Below, one piece after another: positions 1 through 5,898 of a DNA stretch of 6,544 nucleotides; the stretch's first letter is position 1; every line of letters starts with the position of its first letter. The notes below the pieces were generated by a model. It worked only from the letters and a program-made list of their open reading frames with translations. It made no database searches and was not told the DNA's origin. Origin of the DNA: Gammaproteobacteria bacterium (GTDB taxonomy: Bacteria; Pseudomonadota; Gammaproteobacteria; UBA6429; Thiohalophilaceae); the NCBI GenBank assembly GCA_024641445.1, contig JAHEDA010000138.1:1-6544 (forward strand). Direction: 5' to 3'. A program made the position numbers and the translations under genes.

Positions 1-110
1 CCAGGGCGGAGGCCGACCGTGCAATCGCTGCACTCTCGGAGGTCCCGAACTCCCCTTACAAGGAAGCAATGCTAGCCCTGGCCGAGTTTGCAGTGAATCG
101 TTCCTACTAA
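1..110 (+). CDS. ispB: Octaprenyl/polyprenyl diphosphate synthase, C-terminal fragment
   Basis: This is the last 35 codons of a gene whose start lies before the window, ending in TAA at 108-110. The visible protein contains ADRAIAALSEVPNSPYKEAM and ends LALAEFAVNRSY. It matches, from memory, the pattern of the E. coli IspB C-terminus (ADKAIAAL..LPD.P..EAL..LA..AV.R). IspB condenses isopentenyl diphosphate units onto farnesyl diphosphate to make the long prenyl chain of ubiquinone or menaquinone, and acts in the cytoplasm. The aspartate-rich catalytic motifs are outside the window, so chain length cannot be judged. The tRNA-Pro gene 15 bp downstream is an arrangement familiar from gammaproteobacteria. 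The family call is fairly secure for such a short piece; the exact product (C40 or another length) is inferred. Confidence 0.8.
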   Translation, partial: RAEADRAIAALSEVPNSPYKEAMLALAEFAVNRSY

Positions 111-125
111 TAAATCTACCGTCAT

Positions 126-202
126 CGGGGTGTAGCTCAGCCTGGTAGAGCACTGCCTTCGGGAGGCAGGGGTCGCATGTTCGAATCATGTCTCCCCGAC
201 CA
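126..202 (+). tRNA. tRNA-Pro (anticodon CGG)
   Basis: This is a 77-nt cloverleaf with an encoded CCA end. The D stem is GCTC/GAGC with a GG-containing loop. The anticodon stem is CTGCC/GGCAG (153-157/165-169) around loop TTCGGGA, giving anticodon CGG at 160-162, which reads the proline codon CCG. A 5-nt variable loop follows, then T stem GCATG/CATGT with loop TTCGAAT. The acceptor is CGGGGTG/CTCCCCG with discriminator A. The acceptor's first base pair is C-G, and its sixth pair is a T-T mismatch. The gene is probably transcribed from its own promoter or by read-through from ispB. Tightly packed tRNA 3' ends like this are common phage/island integration sites, but no second att copy was found here. 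Confidence 0.97.
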
Positions 203-226
203 TATCTCAAATTTCTCTCCTCTCGA

Positions 227-247
227 CGGGGGGAGCAACTCCCACCG
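227..247 (+). terminator. Possible weak intrinsic terminator after tRNA-Pro
   Basis: The hairpin pairs CGG (227-229) with CCG (245-247) and GGGAG (231-235) with CTCCC (239-243) around a CAA loop, with one G/A mismatch. A run of six T follows at 256-261, but 8 nt separate it from the stem. That spacing is too long for a textbook terminator, so this may only be a 3'-end processing or pausing structure. Confidence 0.3.
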
Positions 248-386
248 AAACACAATTTTTTACAAAACTCTCTTGGCCCGCACGTGAATTTCACTTGTAA
301 ACCCGAGTTTTCTGCCTAGGCTTTAACCAAGCTGTAAATAAATTGTGGTACGGACGTTCGCAGCCGCGGGCACCGGGGTGCAGGAG

Positions 387-1199
387 ATGATTCGAGTCTG
401 GTTCATAGTCGCGTTGCTGGCAGGTTCGGGACTGGTCTTTGCCGCAGTCCCGGTGACGGGCCGCGTTCAGGCCATGCAGTTTTCACGCTCACCGATAGAA
501 GACGTCGCGGCGATAAGCTATCAGCATGAACTAAAGCGACTGAGTGCTCTCGGTGAGCTGGACACTGATAAGCAAACCCTTTCTCGCGTCCGCAATATCT
601 GTAGCCGCCTCATTGCGCAGGCCATTCTGCTTAAACCTGAGGCTGCTCAGTGGCCTTGGGAAGTACATATTACCTCGGATTCACAAGTTGCGGCCTATAG
701 CATGGCAGGCGGCAAACTAATGGTAGGTACTCACTTTATCGATAGCTATAACTTGAATGACAACGAGCTGGCAGTGGCCATAGCACATGAGATTGGGCAC
801 GTGATTGCCGAACACGTGCGCGAACAGGTCTCGCTGGCGGCGAGCTTTGAGTCCAAATTCCCAAATCGAACCATCCATGTTGTTGATGTAATCAACTCCA
901 TGGAATCAGATATCGCAGTGTTCTTCCGCTTGCAGCCACTCTCGCGCCTGCAGGAGATGGAGGCCGATGACATCGGTATTGAGTTGACCGCCCGAGCAGG
1001 GATCTATCCCCGCGCCGTGGTTAGTTTTTACGCGAAAATTGCCAGATCCGACGGTGGACAGTCAATCCTCGATACACACGGACCCTCCACGCAACGGGTG
1101 TCATTTGTTAAGAGCATGGCCGACTATGCCAAACCGATTTATACGGCAAGTCACACGACAAACGTACCGGCTTATGTGTTTGTGGCTCACTCACATTGA
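387..1199 (+). CDS. Exported M48-family zinc metalloprotease (Oma1/BepA/LoiP-like)
   Basis: This is a probable periplasmic metallopeptidase of about 270 aa, taking part in envelope protein quality control by analogy with BepA and LoiP. From the ATG at 387, residues 1-19 (MIRVWFIVALLAGSGLVFA) form a typical cleavable signal peptide. There is no lipobox cysteine, so it should be soluble. The zinc site is complete: HEIGH at 134-138 gives both histidines and the catalytic glutamate, E190 in EMEAD is the third ligand (ExxAD pattern), and H231 in THGPSTQRV matches the conserved histidine region known from BepA. It is a bare peptidase domain: no C-terminal TPR repeats (BepA has them) and no membrane helices (HtpX and Oma1 have them). 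In-frame GTG starts exist at 345 and 378, but they would put a non-signal-like stretch before the hydrophobic segment. An AGGAG directly abuts the 387 ATG, so no start has an ideal ribosome binding site. It appears to be monocistronic and faces a convergent neighbour. Confidence 0.88.
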   Translation: MIRVWFIVALLAGSGLVFAAVPVTGRVQAMQFSRSPIEDVAAISYQHELKRLSALGELDTDKQTLSRVRNICSRLIAQAILLKPEAAQWPWEVHITSDSQVAAYSMAGGKLMVGTHFIDSYNLNDNELAVAIAHEIGHVIAEHVREQVSLAASFESKFPNRTIHVVDVINSMESDIAVFFRLQPLSRLQEMEADDIGIELTARAGIYPRAVVSFYAKIARSDGGQSILDTHGPSTQRVSFVKSMADYAKPIYTASHTTNVPAYVFVAHSH

Positions 1200-1366
1200 G
1201 CATTACTCACCGAAACACCCTAAAAAGCACTATCACCGATTGATTGCAACATAACGTCGCGCCCGCGAATACGGTGCCTGATAAATAACGACTACATGCA
1301 CCATTCGATATATCGCCAACCAGGCCTGGAGTCTCGTTGTAAAGACAGCAACCGGTCGAATACTAC

Positions 1367-2329
1367 CTATTTCTCACCCGACCCATAGAGCCGCTCTGCA
1401 TTCTGAAAGGCTATCGCCGAGGCAACATCGGGCGGAAGTTGTCCTAATATCTTTCGCCAGGTTTTAATCACCTTCTTATATTTAGACCATCGATTCTGTT
1501 TGTGAGCATCCGTGGCGAACATAAGGCGGCCAGAGTATTTCACAAAAATATCTTTCCACTCGGGTAATAAGTTACCACATTCATCAGTGACGCTATCTCC
1601 AATAAGCTCGGCCTTCGCATCGCTCAGGTTCTCTTGTGATTTTTCCTTTTTTGATACTGTCGCCCAGACATTGGAATGGGCGGAAAGTATTGCATCTACC
1701 TGCTCAGGGGTACCAAAACCAAGATGCGGCCAGATGAAGACCTGTTGATTATTCGCAGAATACAAGCGATGAAACTTCTCGGAATCACGCGCCCACCGAT
1801 AAACCTCCCAATGCGTCATGATGGGTATATTTAAACCCTTTAGTCCATTAATCAAGTGCTCCGTCTCTCGTTGCGTAGGGTCAATGTAACGCTCACCTGT
1901 TATCGTTTGTTCCCCGGTATTCTTGTCTCCATGGGTGTAGAGGACCTCACCAACAAAGTGATATTTTTTTGCCACCACTCCATCAATCACCATTTTTACA
2001 AATGACCTATCAAGATCATCTCTCATATCAAAGTATTTTGGCGCCCCCTGGATAATAAATTCCGGGTGCGACTCCGCTAACTGACTTACAAGTGATCGCC
2101 CATCTTGTTGTTTATGTACACGAGCGAATAGTGCCATGCGCGTTACGCCAACAGATTTTGCTGAAGTAATAGTGTCTTCGTCCATTGCGTACTGATCCGT
2201 CTGTGCCATCGCATCGAAGAGCGGCCCGGAATAGGCCTGAGGATGCACAGGGGTACACTCTTCGGCCAGTAAAGAGTTCACATATAGAAACAGGCAAAGT
2301 ACAAATATCTGTTTTATTCGTTGACGCAC
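1367..2329 (-). CDS. Secreted amidohydrolase-fold protein (Amidohydro_2-like) lacking the HxH metal motif
   Basis: The protein is about 320 aa. A signal peptide (roughly residues 1-22, hydrophobic FVLCLFLYVNSLLA) ends near LLA-EE, so it should be periplasmic or secreted. The rest resembles the TIM-barrel amidohydrolases of the Amidohydro_2 type: GE at 127-128, THWE with H173, WPHLGF with H202, FATDAHKQNRW with D274, and a C-terminal FQNAERLYG helix typical of the family. At the usual strand-1 DAHxH position, however, the sequence is DAMAQ (residues 39-43), so both N-terminal metal-binding histidines are missing. It may be an active mononuclear-metal variant, a binding protein or a dead enzyme; the substrate is unknown. 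Start choice: GTG at 2327-2329 has GGGAG (2337-2341) 7 nt upstream, better placed than for the in-frame GTG at 2333-2335 (322 aa). The gene is divergent from the DsrE-like gene and convergent with the M48 protease. Confidence 0.8.
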   Translation of the reverse strand: MRQRIKQIFVLCLFLYVNSLLAEECTPVHPQAYSGPLFDAMAQTDQYAMDEDTITSAKSVGVTRMALFARVHKQQDGRSLVSQLAESHPEFIIQGAPKYFDMRDDLDRSFVKMVIDGVVAKKYHFVGEVLYTHGDKNTGEQTITGERYIDPTQRETEHLINGLKGLNIPIMTHWEVYRWARDSEKFHRLYSANNQQVFIWPHLGFGTPEQVDAILSAHSNVWATVSKKEKSQENLSDAKAELIGDSVTDECGNLLPEWKDIFVKYSGRLMFATDAHKQNRWSKYKKVIKTWRKILGQLPPDVASAIAFQNAERLYGSGEK

Positions 2330-2467
2330 AGACACACTCCCTACTGCAATTTCAGATGACTACCAAGTTTACGGGGGATTCTCGATCAAGCCATGAATAC
2401 TTCTACGAGAATGAGCAGCGTAAAGGGGCTCCAGGTTTCGCGTCAAGCCATCGGACAAGACAATTTA

Positions 2468-2498
2468 ATTGTATGAGAATATAAGTTGTTATATGCAA
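2468..2498 (-). promoter_or_regulatory. Candidate sigma70 promoter for the amidohydrolase gene
   Basis: On the minus strand, TTGCAT (2493-2498) could be a -35 box and TACAAT (2468-2473) a -10 box one base off consensus, separated by 19 nt, longer than ideal. It would give a leader of about 130 nt before the GTG start at 2329. The 9-bp inverted repeat sits directly upstream of the -35. The call rests on pattern only. Confidence 0.25.
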
Positions 2499-2502
2499 AA
2501 TA

Positions 2503-2527
2503 ATATATACTCACCACTAGTATATAT
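2503..2527. repeat. 9-bp perfect inverted repeat, possible operator
   Basis: ATATATACT (2503-2511) and AGTATATAT (2519-2527) are exact reverse complements around a 7-nt spacer (CACCACT). The arm-spacer-arm geometry (centre to centre 16 bp) suits a dimeric helix-turn-helix repressor or activator in a divergent promoter region. It could also be a chance product of AT-rich sequence or a weak hairpin. No regulator is encoded next to it. Confidence 0.45.
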
Positions 2528-2785
2528 CATCACTTCACCCGGCCTTGAACTTTGAATTATTGGGAATCACCGACAAGGCATAGCCCACCCCTTACACGAG
2601 ATCACATCTGAAAAATATAGGGCTACGCGGCGAACATATACAAACTTGTCTTTGGAACAGCCCGCCTCCCATGAAAGCCTTCCTGACCCCGCCCTATCAG
2701 GCACTTTCTGTATGCAGAGACCTAAAACTCCCCGGCGTGTTGCCGATAAAATTGGAAGCCCACGGATGAATTCTGAGGTACCCCA

Positions 2786-3121
2786 ATGAAACTTGCGATA
2801 ATCATCTATTCAAATGATACCGAGACGGTCTGGAATGCCTTCCGCCTTGCCAATACCTCGCTAGGCTATGAGGACAAGGTCACTATTTTTCTCCTCGGCA
2901 AGGGGGTAGAGTGCGTGAGCCTGCCCACTGTTAAATATAATATTCGTGAGCAAATGGATGTCTTTCGGGAGTTTCACGGTGAGCTGATTGGCTGCGGCCT
3001 ATGTTGCGAGACCCGCGAAGATGAAATGCCTTTTTTGAAAGAAGACCTGAAGTGTGAGCTGGGCTCGATGCAAAATCTCTATGCCCTGGTCAGGGATTAC
3101 GACAAGGTTTTAACATTCTAA
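2786..3121 (+). CDS. DsrE-family sulfur-carrier-like protein
   Basis: This is a small cytoplasmic protein of 111 aa, the full length usual for single-domain DsrE/DsrF/TusD-like (YchN fold) proteins. The N-terminal strand-helix unit MKLAIIIYSNDTETVWNAFR, the second strand followed by FLLGKGVECVSL (36-46) and the C-terminal LYALVRDYDKVLTF fit the subgroup often annotated 'sulfur reduction protein DsrE'. Family members bind persulfide on a conserved cysteine and pass sulfur within relays. Here the corresponding loop reads IGCGLCCE, giving C70, C73 and C74, with C43 and C90 elsewhere; the CxxC and C90 seem shared with the subgroup, C74 looks extra. TGAGG at 2774-2778, 7 nt before the ATG, supports the start. 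No dsr or tus partner genes are nearby, so the acceptor is unknown. Its TAA overlaps the stop of the convergent kinase gene by 4 bp. Confidence 0.85.
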   Translation: MKLAIIIYSNDTETVWNAFRLANTSLGYEDKVTIFLLGKGVECVSLPTVKYNIREQMDVFREFHGELIGCGLCCETREDEMPFLKEDLKCELGSMQNLYALVRDYDKVLTF

Positions 3122-4308
3122 TCTGTGCGCAGTTTCGGCAGGCATATTTCGAAGAGACTGCCCTTTCCTAACTCACTCTGCACCCCAATCTCTCCGCCCA
3201 TCAATTCTGCTAATTGTTTGCTTATGGTCAGGCCGAGTCCGGTCCCCCCATATATACGAGTACTCGTATTGTCAGCCTGCTCAAAGGCATTGAAGATGCG
3301 CTGCATCTGTTCATCTGACATGCCAATACCGGTGTCGCGCACAATAAACTGTAATTTATCTTCTTTCAGCGCCATATCCAAATACAAATGGCCATTCTTT
3401 GTGAACTTATTAGCATTGCCAAGTAGATTCAACAAAACCTGCCGCACGCGAAACGGGTCGCCCAACCAGGTACTAATCCCCCCTTGAATATGCACCTCAA
3501 GAATATTGCCATTCTGTAGCGCCTGCGGATGAAGCATCCGCTCCAAATCAGCGACTAACTCAATCAGATTGATCTCCACCACCTCCAGCTTCAATTTCTG
3601 TGATTGTAGCTTGGAGATATCCAGCAGGTCGTTCACCAGTCGCAACATGTCGCTTCCGGCCAGATGGATCCCTGACAGAAAATCAAGATGCTCTTCCGTG
3701 TTTGCTTGCCGCTGTAGATCAAACTTAATCATTTCACTGTATCCAACAATCGCATTCAGAGGTGTGCGTAATTCATGGCTGACCTTGGCCAGAAATTCAT
3801 CTTTGGCTTTGCCTGCTGAGATGATCGCCGCCTGTCCATGCTTGATATCACTGATGTCGACGAAGGCCTCCAACAGGATTGACTCCCCCTGATGGCTGGA
3901 CCTTACCGCACTACGTAGCAGGGTAACCTCTTCGCGACCGGCAATCGTACAAGGTGTCTCAACACGATCAAGCTGGGCATCGTCTTCCAGGGCGGGACAG
4001 CATTGTTTATTTTTAAAACACTGGAATAACTGGCTACAGTCTTGCCCTACGGCATGCAGACGGTCCAGATTCAAGATATCTTCCGCGGCACGGTTGATGC
4101 GAATCACCCGGCGACGCGCATCCATGATTGCCATACCAAATGGTGAGTTTTCCAACAAGGATTCCACCAGGGATGCCTGCTCTCGCCCCTCTTGCGAGAG
4201 GACGCGGATACGCTGTTTCAACTCAGCGTTCCGCTCCTCCAATAGGAGTACCTTCTGCTCCAAGGCAGGGGTTTGATCCCGATTGGAATTGTGGGTGAAA
4301 TTACTCAT
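3118..4308 (-). CDS. Soluble PAS-domain sensor histidine kinase
   Basis: This is a 396-aa cytoplasmic two-component kinase with no signal peptide or membrane helix. Order: coiled coil (about 15-52, leucine/glutamate rich); PAS domain (about 50-157, starting LLENSPFGMAIMDARRRVI and ending FVDISDIK); HisKA with SHELRTP, phospho-acceptor H178; HATPase with N box LLNLLGNANKFT (N294/N298), G1 DTGIGM (325-330), F box (about 339-342), G2 GGTGLGL (354-360). All catalytic motifs are intact. There is no receiver or HPt domain, and no response regulator lies in the window, so it is an orphan here. The PAS domain carries C91, C97, C103, C104 and C120 (CSQLFQCFKNKQCC region), suggesting redox, metal or thiol sensing. 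The ATG at 4306-4308 has only a weak GGAA-type ribosome binding site. It runs convergent to the DsrE-like gene and shares 4 bp of stop codon. Confidence 0.93.
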   Translation of the reverse strand: MSNFTHNSNRDQTPALEQKVLLLEERNAELKQRIRVLSQEGREQASLVESLLENSPFGMAIMDARRRVIRINRAAEDILNLDRLHAVGQDCSQLFQCFKNKQCCPALEDDAQLDRVETPCTIAGREEVTLLRSAVRSSHQGESILLEAFVDISDIKHGQAAIISAGKAKDEFLAKVSHELRTPLNAIVGYSEMIKFDLQRQANTEEHLDFLSGIHLAGSDMLRLVNDLLDISKLQSQKLKLEVVEINLIELVADLERMLHPQALQNGNILEVHIQGGISTWLGDPFRVRQVLLNLLGNANKFTKNGHLYLDMALKEDKLQFIVRDTGIGMSDEQMQRIFNAFEQADNTSTRIYGGTGLGLTISKQLAELMGGEIGVQSELGKGSLFEICLPKLRTD

Positions 4309-4481
4309 GTAGAAAAGATTCCGTTCTCAAAAAACTACGGTAGTAGCTTTATATCGGCATCTGAGCAGGGACTATTTATCCTTTTTCACCCGCTTGTGGT
4401 TCGGCTGAGCAATACCCATAAATATAGCCGGGCTTTATTACATTGCACTCACCACTCCACGTAAGAGGTTAGATTTTACTT

Positions 4482-4519
4482 CCTCAGCACCTCACCGGTG
4501 GGAGCAAGAAAACCTGAGG
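4482..4519. other. Nested hairpin with CACCGGTG core
   Basis: An outer stem pairs CCTCAG (4482-4487) with CTGAGG (4514-4519). Inside it, CTC (4491-4493) can pair with GAG (4502-4504) around the perfect 8-bp palindrome CACCGGTG (4493-4500). No T-run follows on either strand, so it is not an obvious terminator. It may be an RNA leader structure for the PilZ-like gene or a protein binding site. It does not match a riboswitch consensus that can be recognised by eye. Confidence 0.35.
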
Positions 4520-4588
4520 CCGCACCATAGAGCGAGTTTGAAATAAAAAAGGGAGGGAAGTCTGCAAATTTAAGAGGTGTTTATCAAT

Positions 4589-4618
4589 TTGTGAATAATT
4601 GTTAAACCTCACTATCAA
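4589..4618 (+). promoter_or_regulatory. Candidate promoter abutting the PilZ-like start
   Basis: TTGTGA (4589-4594) and TATCAA (4613-4618) match the sigma70 boxes at four of six positions each, with an 18-nt spacer. Transcription would begin about at the ATG (4627), implying a leaderless mRNA or a later true start. The surrounding sequence is AT-rich, so a chance match is possible. Confidence 0.25.
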
Positions 4619-4626
4619 ATGCATCC

Positions 4627-5286
4627 ATGCCAGCAACATTAACTACAGTCATAGAGGACACTAACCGATATCTAAAACAATATCCGACCATGCCACAGCA
4701 AGTAACCCGGCCACAGGTTATGCAGAAACACTCTGACATCCTCCCCTTACAAGCACCTGGTAAACAAGCTGTCTCAATGCAACCCTGTGTTGGGGTGGAG
4801 CTGATCTATACGCCCATCACCAACTCCTGCCTTGAAGGTCTTGGCAGGGAACTCCACAAGAAGGTGATCAATAACCTCAGTAACTCGGATCTGGCATTTG
4901 ACGTGACCAAACTGCTGGTACCGGGTGAAGAGATCCTCGTCTTCGTTGCCAATCCCACGCACTCGACTGAGGTCATGCTGGGGAGGGTGAAATGGACACG
5001 TCCGATGGCTGAGGGGCACTTTCGTATTGGTGTCGCCATCGACACAGTGTACGGTGTGATGCCCGACAAGATTGTAGTGGACGGTACCGTTATCATCGCC
5101 GAGCCCATTGGTCTAAACCATGATATTCCGGTGGAAGTTGCACATACCTGTCCCGCCTGTAACACCCCAACAACCTTCACGTTTGTGGCCAATCAATCCG
5201 GGCGTTGGGAGCAGGGCATTCTGCCACTCTATAATTGTGGGGCCTGTGGCACTACCAGAACCCTGTTAAGCCTCTTGGTGGACTAG
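4627..5286 (+). CDS. PilZ-like domain protein with C-terminal zinc ribbon
   Basis: This is a 219-aa soluble protein. Residues 1-50 are Gln/Pro/Thr rich and probably disordered. Residues about 70-140 resemble a PilZ beta-barrel: NNLSNSDLAFDV (82-93), then LLVPGEEILVFV, a GRVKW strand (119-123) and FRIGVAID (132-139). PilZ domains usually bind cyclic di-GMP through RxxxR and D/NxSxxG. Here the second motif reads NLSNSD (83-88), with Asp replacing Gly, and upstream only GRELHKK is seen (R74, then K78), so binding may be weak or lost. Residues 175-207 carry CPAC and CGAC (C175, C178, C204, C207), a four-cysteine zinc ribbon. A role as adaptor or regulator is inferred. No ribosome binding site precedes the ATG at 4627; ATGs at 4690 and 4720 are alternatives that would keep both domains. 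It overlaps the convergent transferase by 21 bp. Confidence 0.7.
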   Translation: MPATLTTVIEDTNRYLKQYPTMPQQVTRPQVMQKHSDILPLQAPGKQAVSMQPCVGVELIYTPITNSCLEGLGRELHKKVINNLSNSDLAFDVTKLLVPGEEILVFVANPTHSTEVMLGRVKWTRPMAEGHFRIGVAIDTVYGVMPDKIVVDGTVIIAEPIGLNHDIPVEVAHTCPACNTPTTFTFVANQSGRWEQGILPLYNCGACGTTRTLLSLLVD

Positions 5287-5898
5287 TGCTGATAGGTCTT
5301 CGACCCGGTCAATATCCTGCAGCGGGGTGAGCAGGCTAAACGCCACACCCTCCTCCTCTAAACGTTCAAGGCTACGTGACAATACATCGGGCGTGCTCCA
5401 GGGGATGCCAGAAAAGATTCGAGGTCTGATCTTGCCTCGCCACCCTATCAAGACATATCCACCATCTAACGCAGGGCCCACGACCACCTCATCGCCTTTA
5501 TGCAATGCGTGTAGTGCTCGTTCAAGATACGGGGCGTCAATGCCAGGGCAATCACTACCAATCAAGATCGCGAGTTCGGCTGATAGAAGTGTCGATTGCA
5601 GGGCCCATGACATTCGCTCGCCCAAATCTACCCCCGCCTGGACATGCAGCGAGACCGCATAGCGCCCCTGAAGATAGCGAAAGAATTCATGATGCACATC
5701 GGGGAAACACCAGAGTTCTACCGGCGCCAGGGCCGAATTACAGGCCTTGGCTACCATGGTCTCCAGCAGCTGGCGATAGAGTGAGGTGGCCTCCTCAGCG
5801 CCCATCTCCTCTGCCAGACGCGTCTTGACCTGGCCAAGAACCGGGGCCTTGGCAAAGATCAGGATCCGTGCAGACGGAAAGCGCCAGTCGCGACTCAT
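5266..5898 (-). CDS. TIGR04282-family transferase (DUF2064, arsenosugar-type glycosyltransferase)
   Basis: This is a 210-aa cytoplasmic GT-A-fold nucleotidyl/glycosyltransferase-like enzyme. Signature motifs are all present: FAKAPVLGQVKTRL (15-28, nucleotide-binding loop), GSDCPG (114-119, metal-binding aspartate), GPALDGGYVLIG (141-152), WSTP (167-170) and DIDRVEDL (195-202). The family is 'transferase 1, rSAM/selenodomain-associated' and is annotated in arsenosugar biosynthesis clusters; the precise donor and acceptor are not established from sequence. The frame stays open upstream to an ATG at 5964 (232 aa), but the ATG at 5896-5898 starts immediately before the conserved domain and overlaps the TGA of the upstream gene as ATGA. 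Lacking its own strong ribosome binding site, it is probably translated by coupling. Its 3' end overlaps the convergent PilZ-like gene by 21 bp. Confidence 0.88.
   Translation of the reverse strand: MSRDWRFPSARILIFAKAPVLGQVKTRLAEEMGAEEATSLYRQLLETMVAKACNSALAPVELWCFPDVHHEFFRYLQGRYAVSLHVQAGVDLGERMSWALQSTLLSAELAILIGSDCPGIDAPYLERALHALHKGDEVVVGPALDGGYVLIGWRGKIRPRIFSGIPWSTPDVLSRSLERLEEEGVAFSLLTPLQDIDRVEDLSALVHQEA

Larger units (their letters stand above)
2330..2785. other. AT-rich divergent intergenic region
   Basis: This 456-bp region lies between the divergent amidohydrolase and DsrE-like genes. It contains a 9-bp inverted repeat (2503-2527), a possible minus-strand promoter and the DsrE-like ribosome binding site (TGAGG at 2774-2778). 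A 32-codon ATG-started reading frame at 2671-2769 has no ribosome binding site and no recognisable product. The rest shows no RNA gene, mobile element or clear terminator by eye. Confidence 0.6.
4309..4626. other. Divergent intergenic region between kinase and PilZ-like gene
   Basis: This 318-bp stretch should hold promoters for both flanking genes. It contains an 11-nt palindrome ACTAC-G-GTAGT (4334-4344) about 26 bp before the kinase start, a nested hairpin (4482-4519) and a possible promoter next to the PilZ-like start. A purine-rich GGGAGGGA (about 4551-4558) resembles a ribosome binding site but has no suitable start codon after it. The open frame at 4273-4464 (+) begins inside the kinase gene and has no recognisable product, so it was not called. 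Confidence 0.6.

Noticed and set aside
1200..1366. Terminator between the convergent M48 and amidohydrolase genes
   Set aside because: Only weak pairings (for example GGTGC/GCACC across a 20-nt loop, or GTTGT/GCAAC) and no T-run on either strand were seen.
1354..1385. Partial resemblance to the tRNA-Pro 3' end (TCGAAT then CTCACCCGACC), a possible second attachment site
   Set aside because: Only short fragments match with different spacing, part of it is within the amidohydrolase coding region, and there is no integrase gene between the two sites.
2671..2769. 32-codon reading frame with ATG before the DsrE-like gene
   Set aside because: No ribosome binding site, no recognisable motif, and the length is expected by chance.
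4273..4464. 63-codon plus-strand open frame across the kinase start
   Set aside because: It begins antisense within the kinase gene, has no ribosome binding site and its product shows no domain.
4482..4519. Cyclic di-GMP or glycine riboswitch before the PilZ-like gene
   Set aside because: Fragments such as GGGAGCAA are suggestive, but the conserved core and the pairing of those riboswitch classes cannot be laid out on the sequence.
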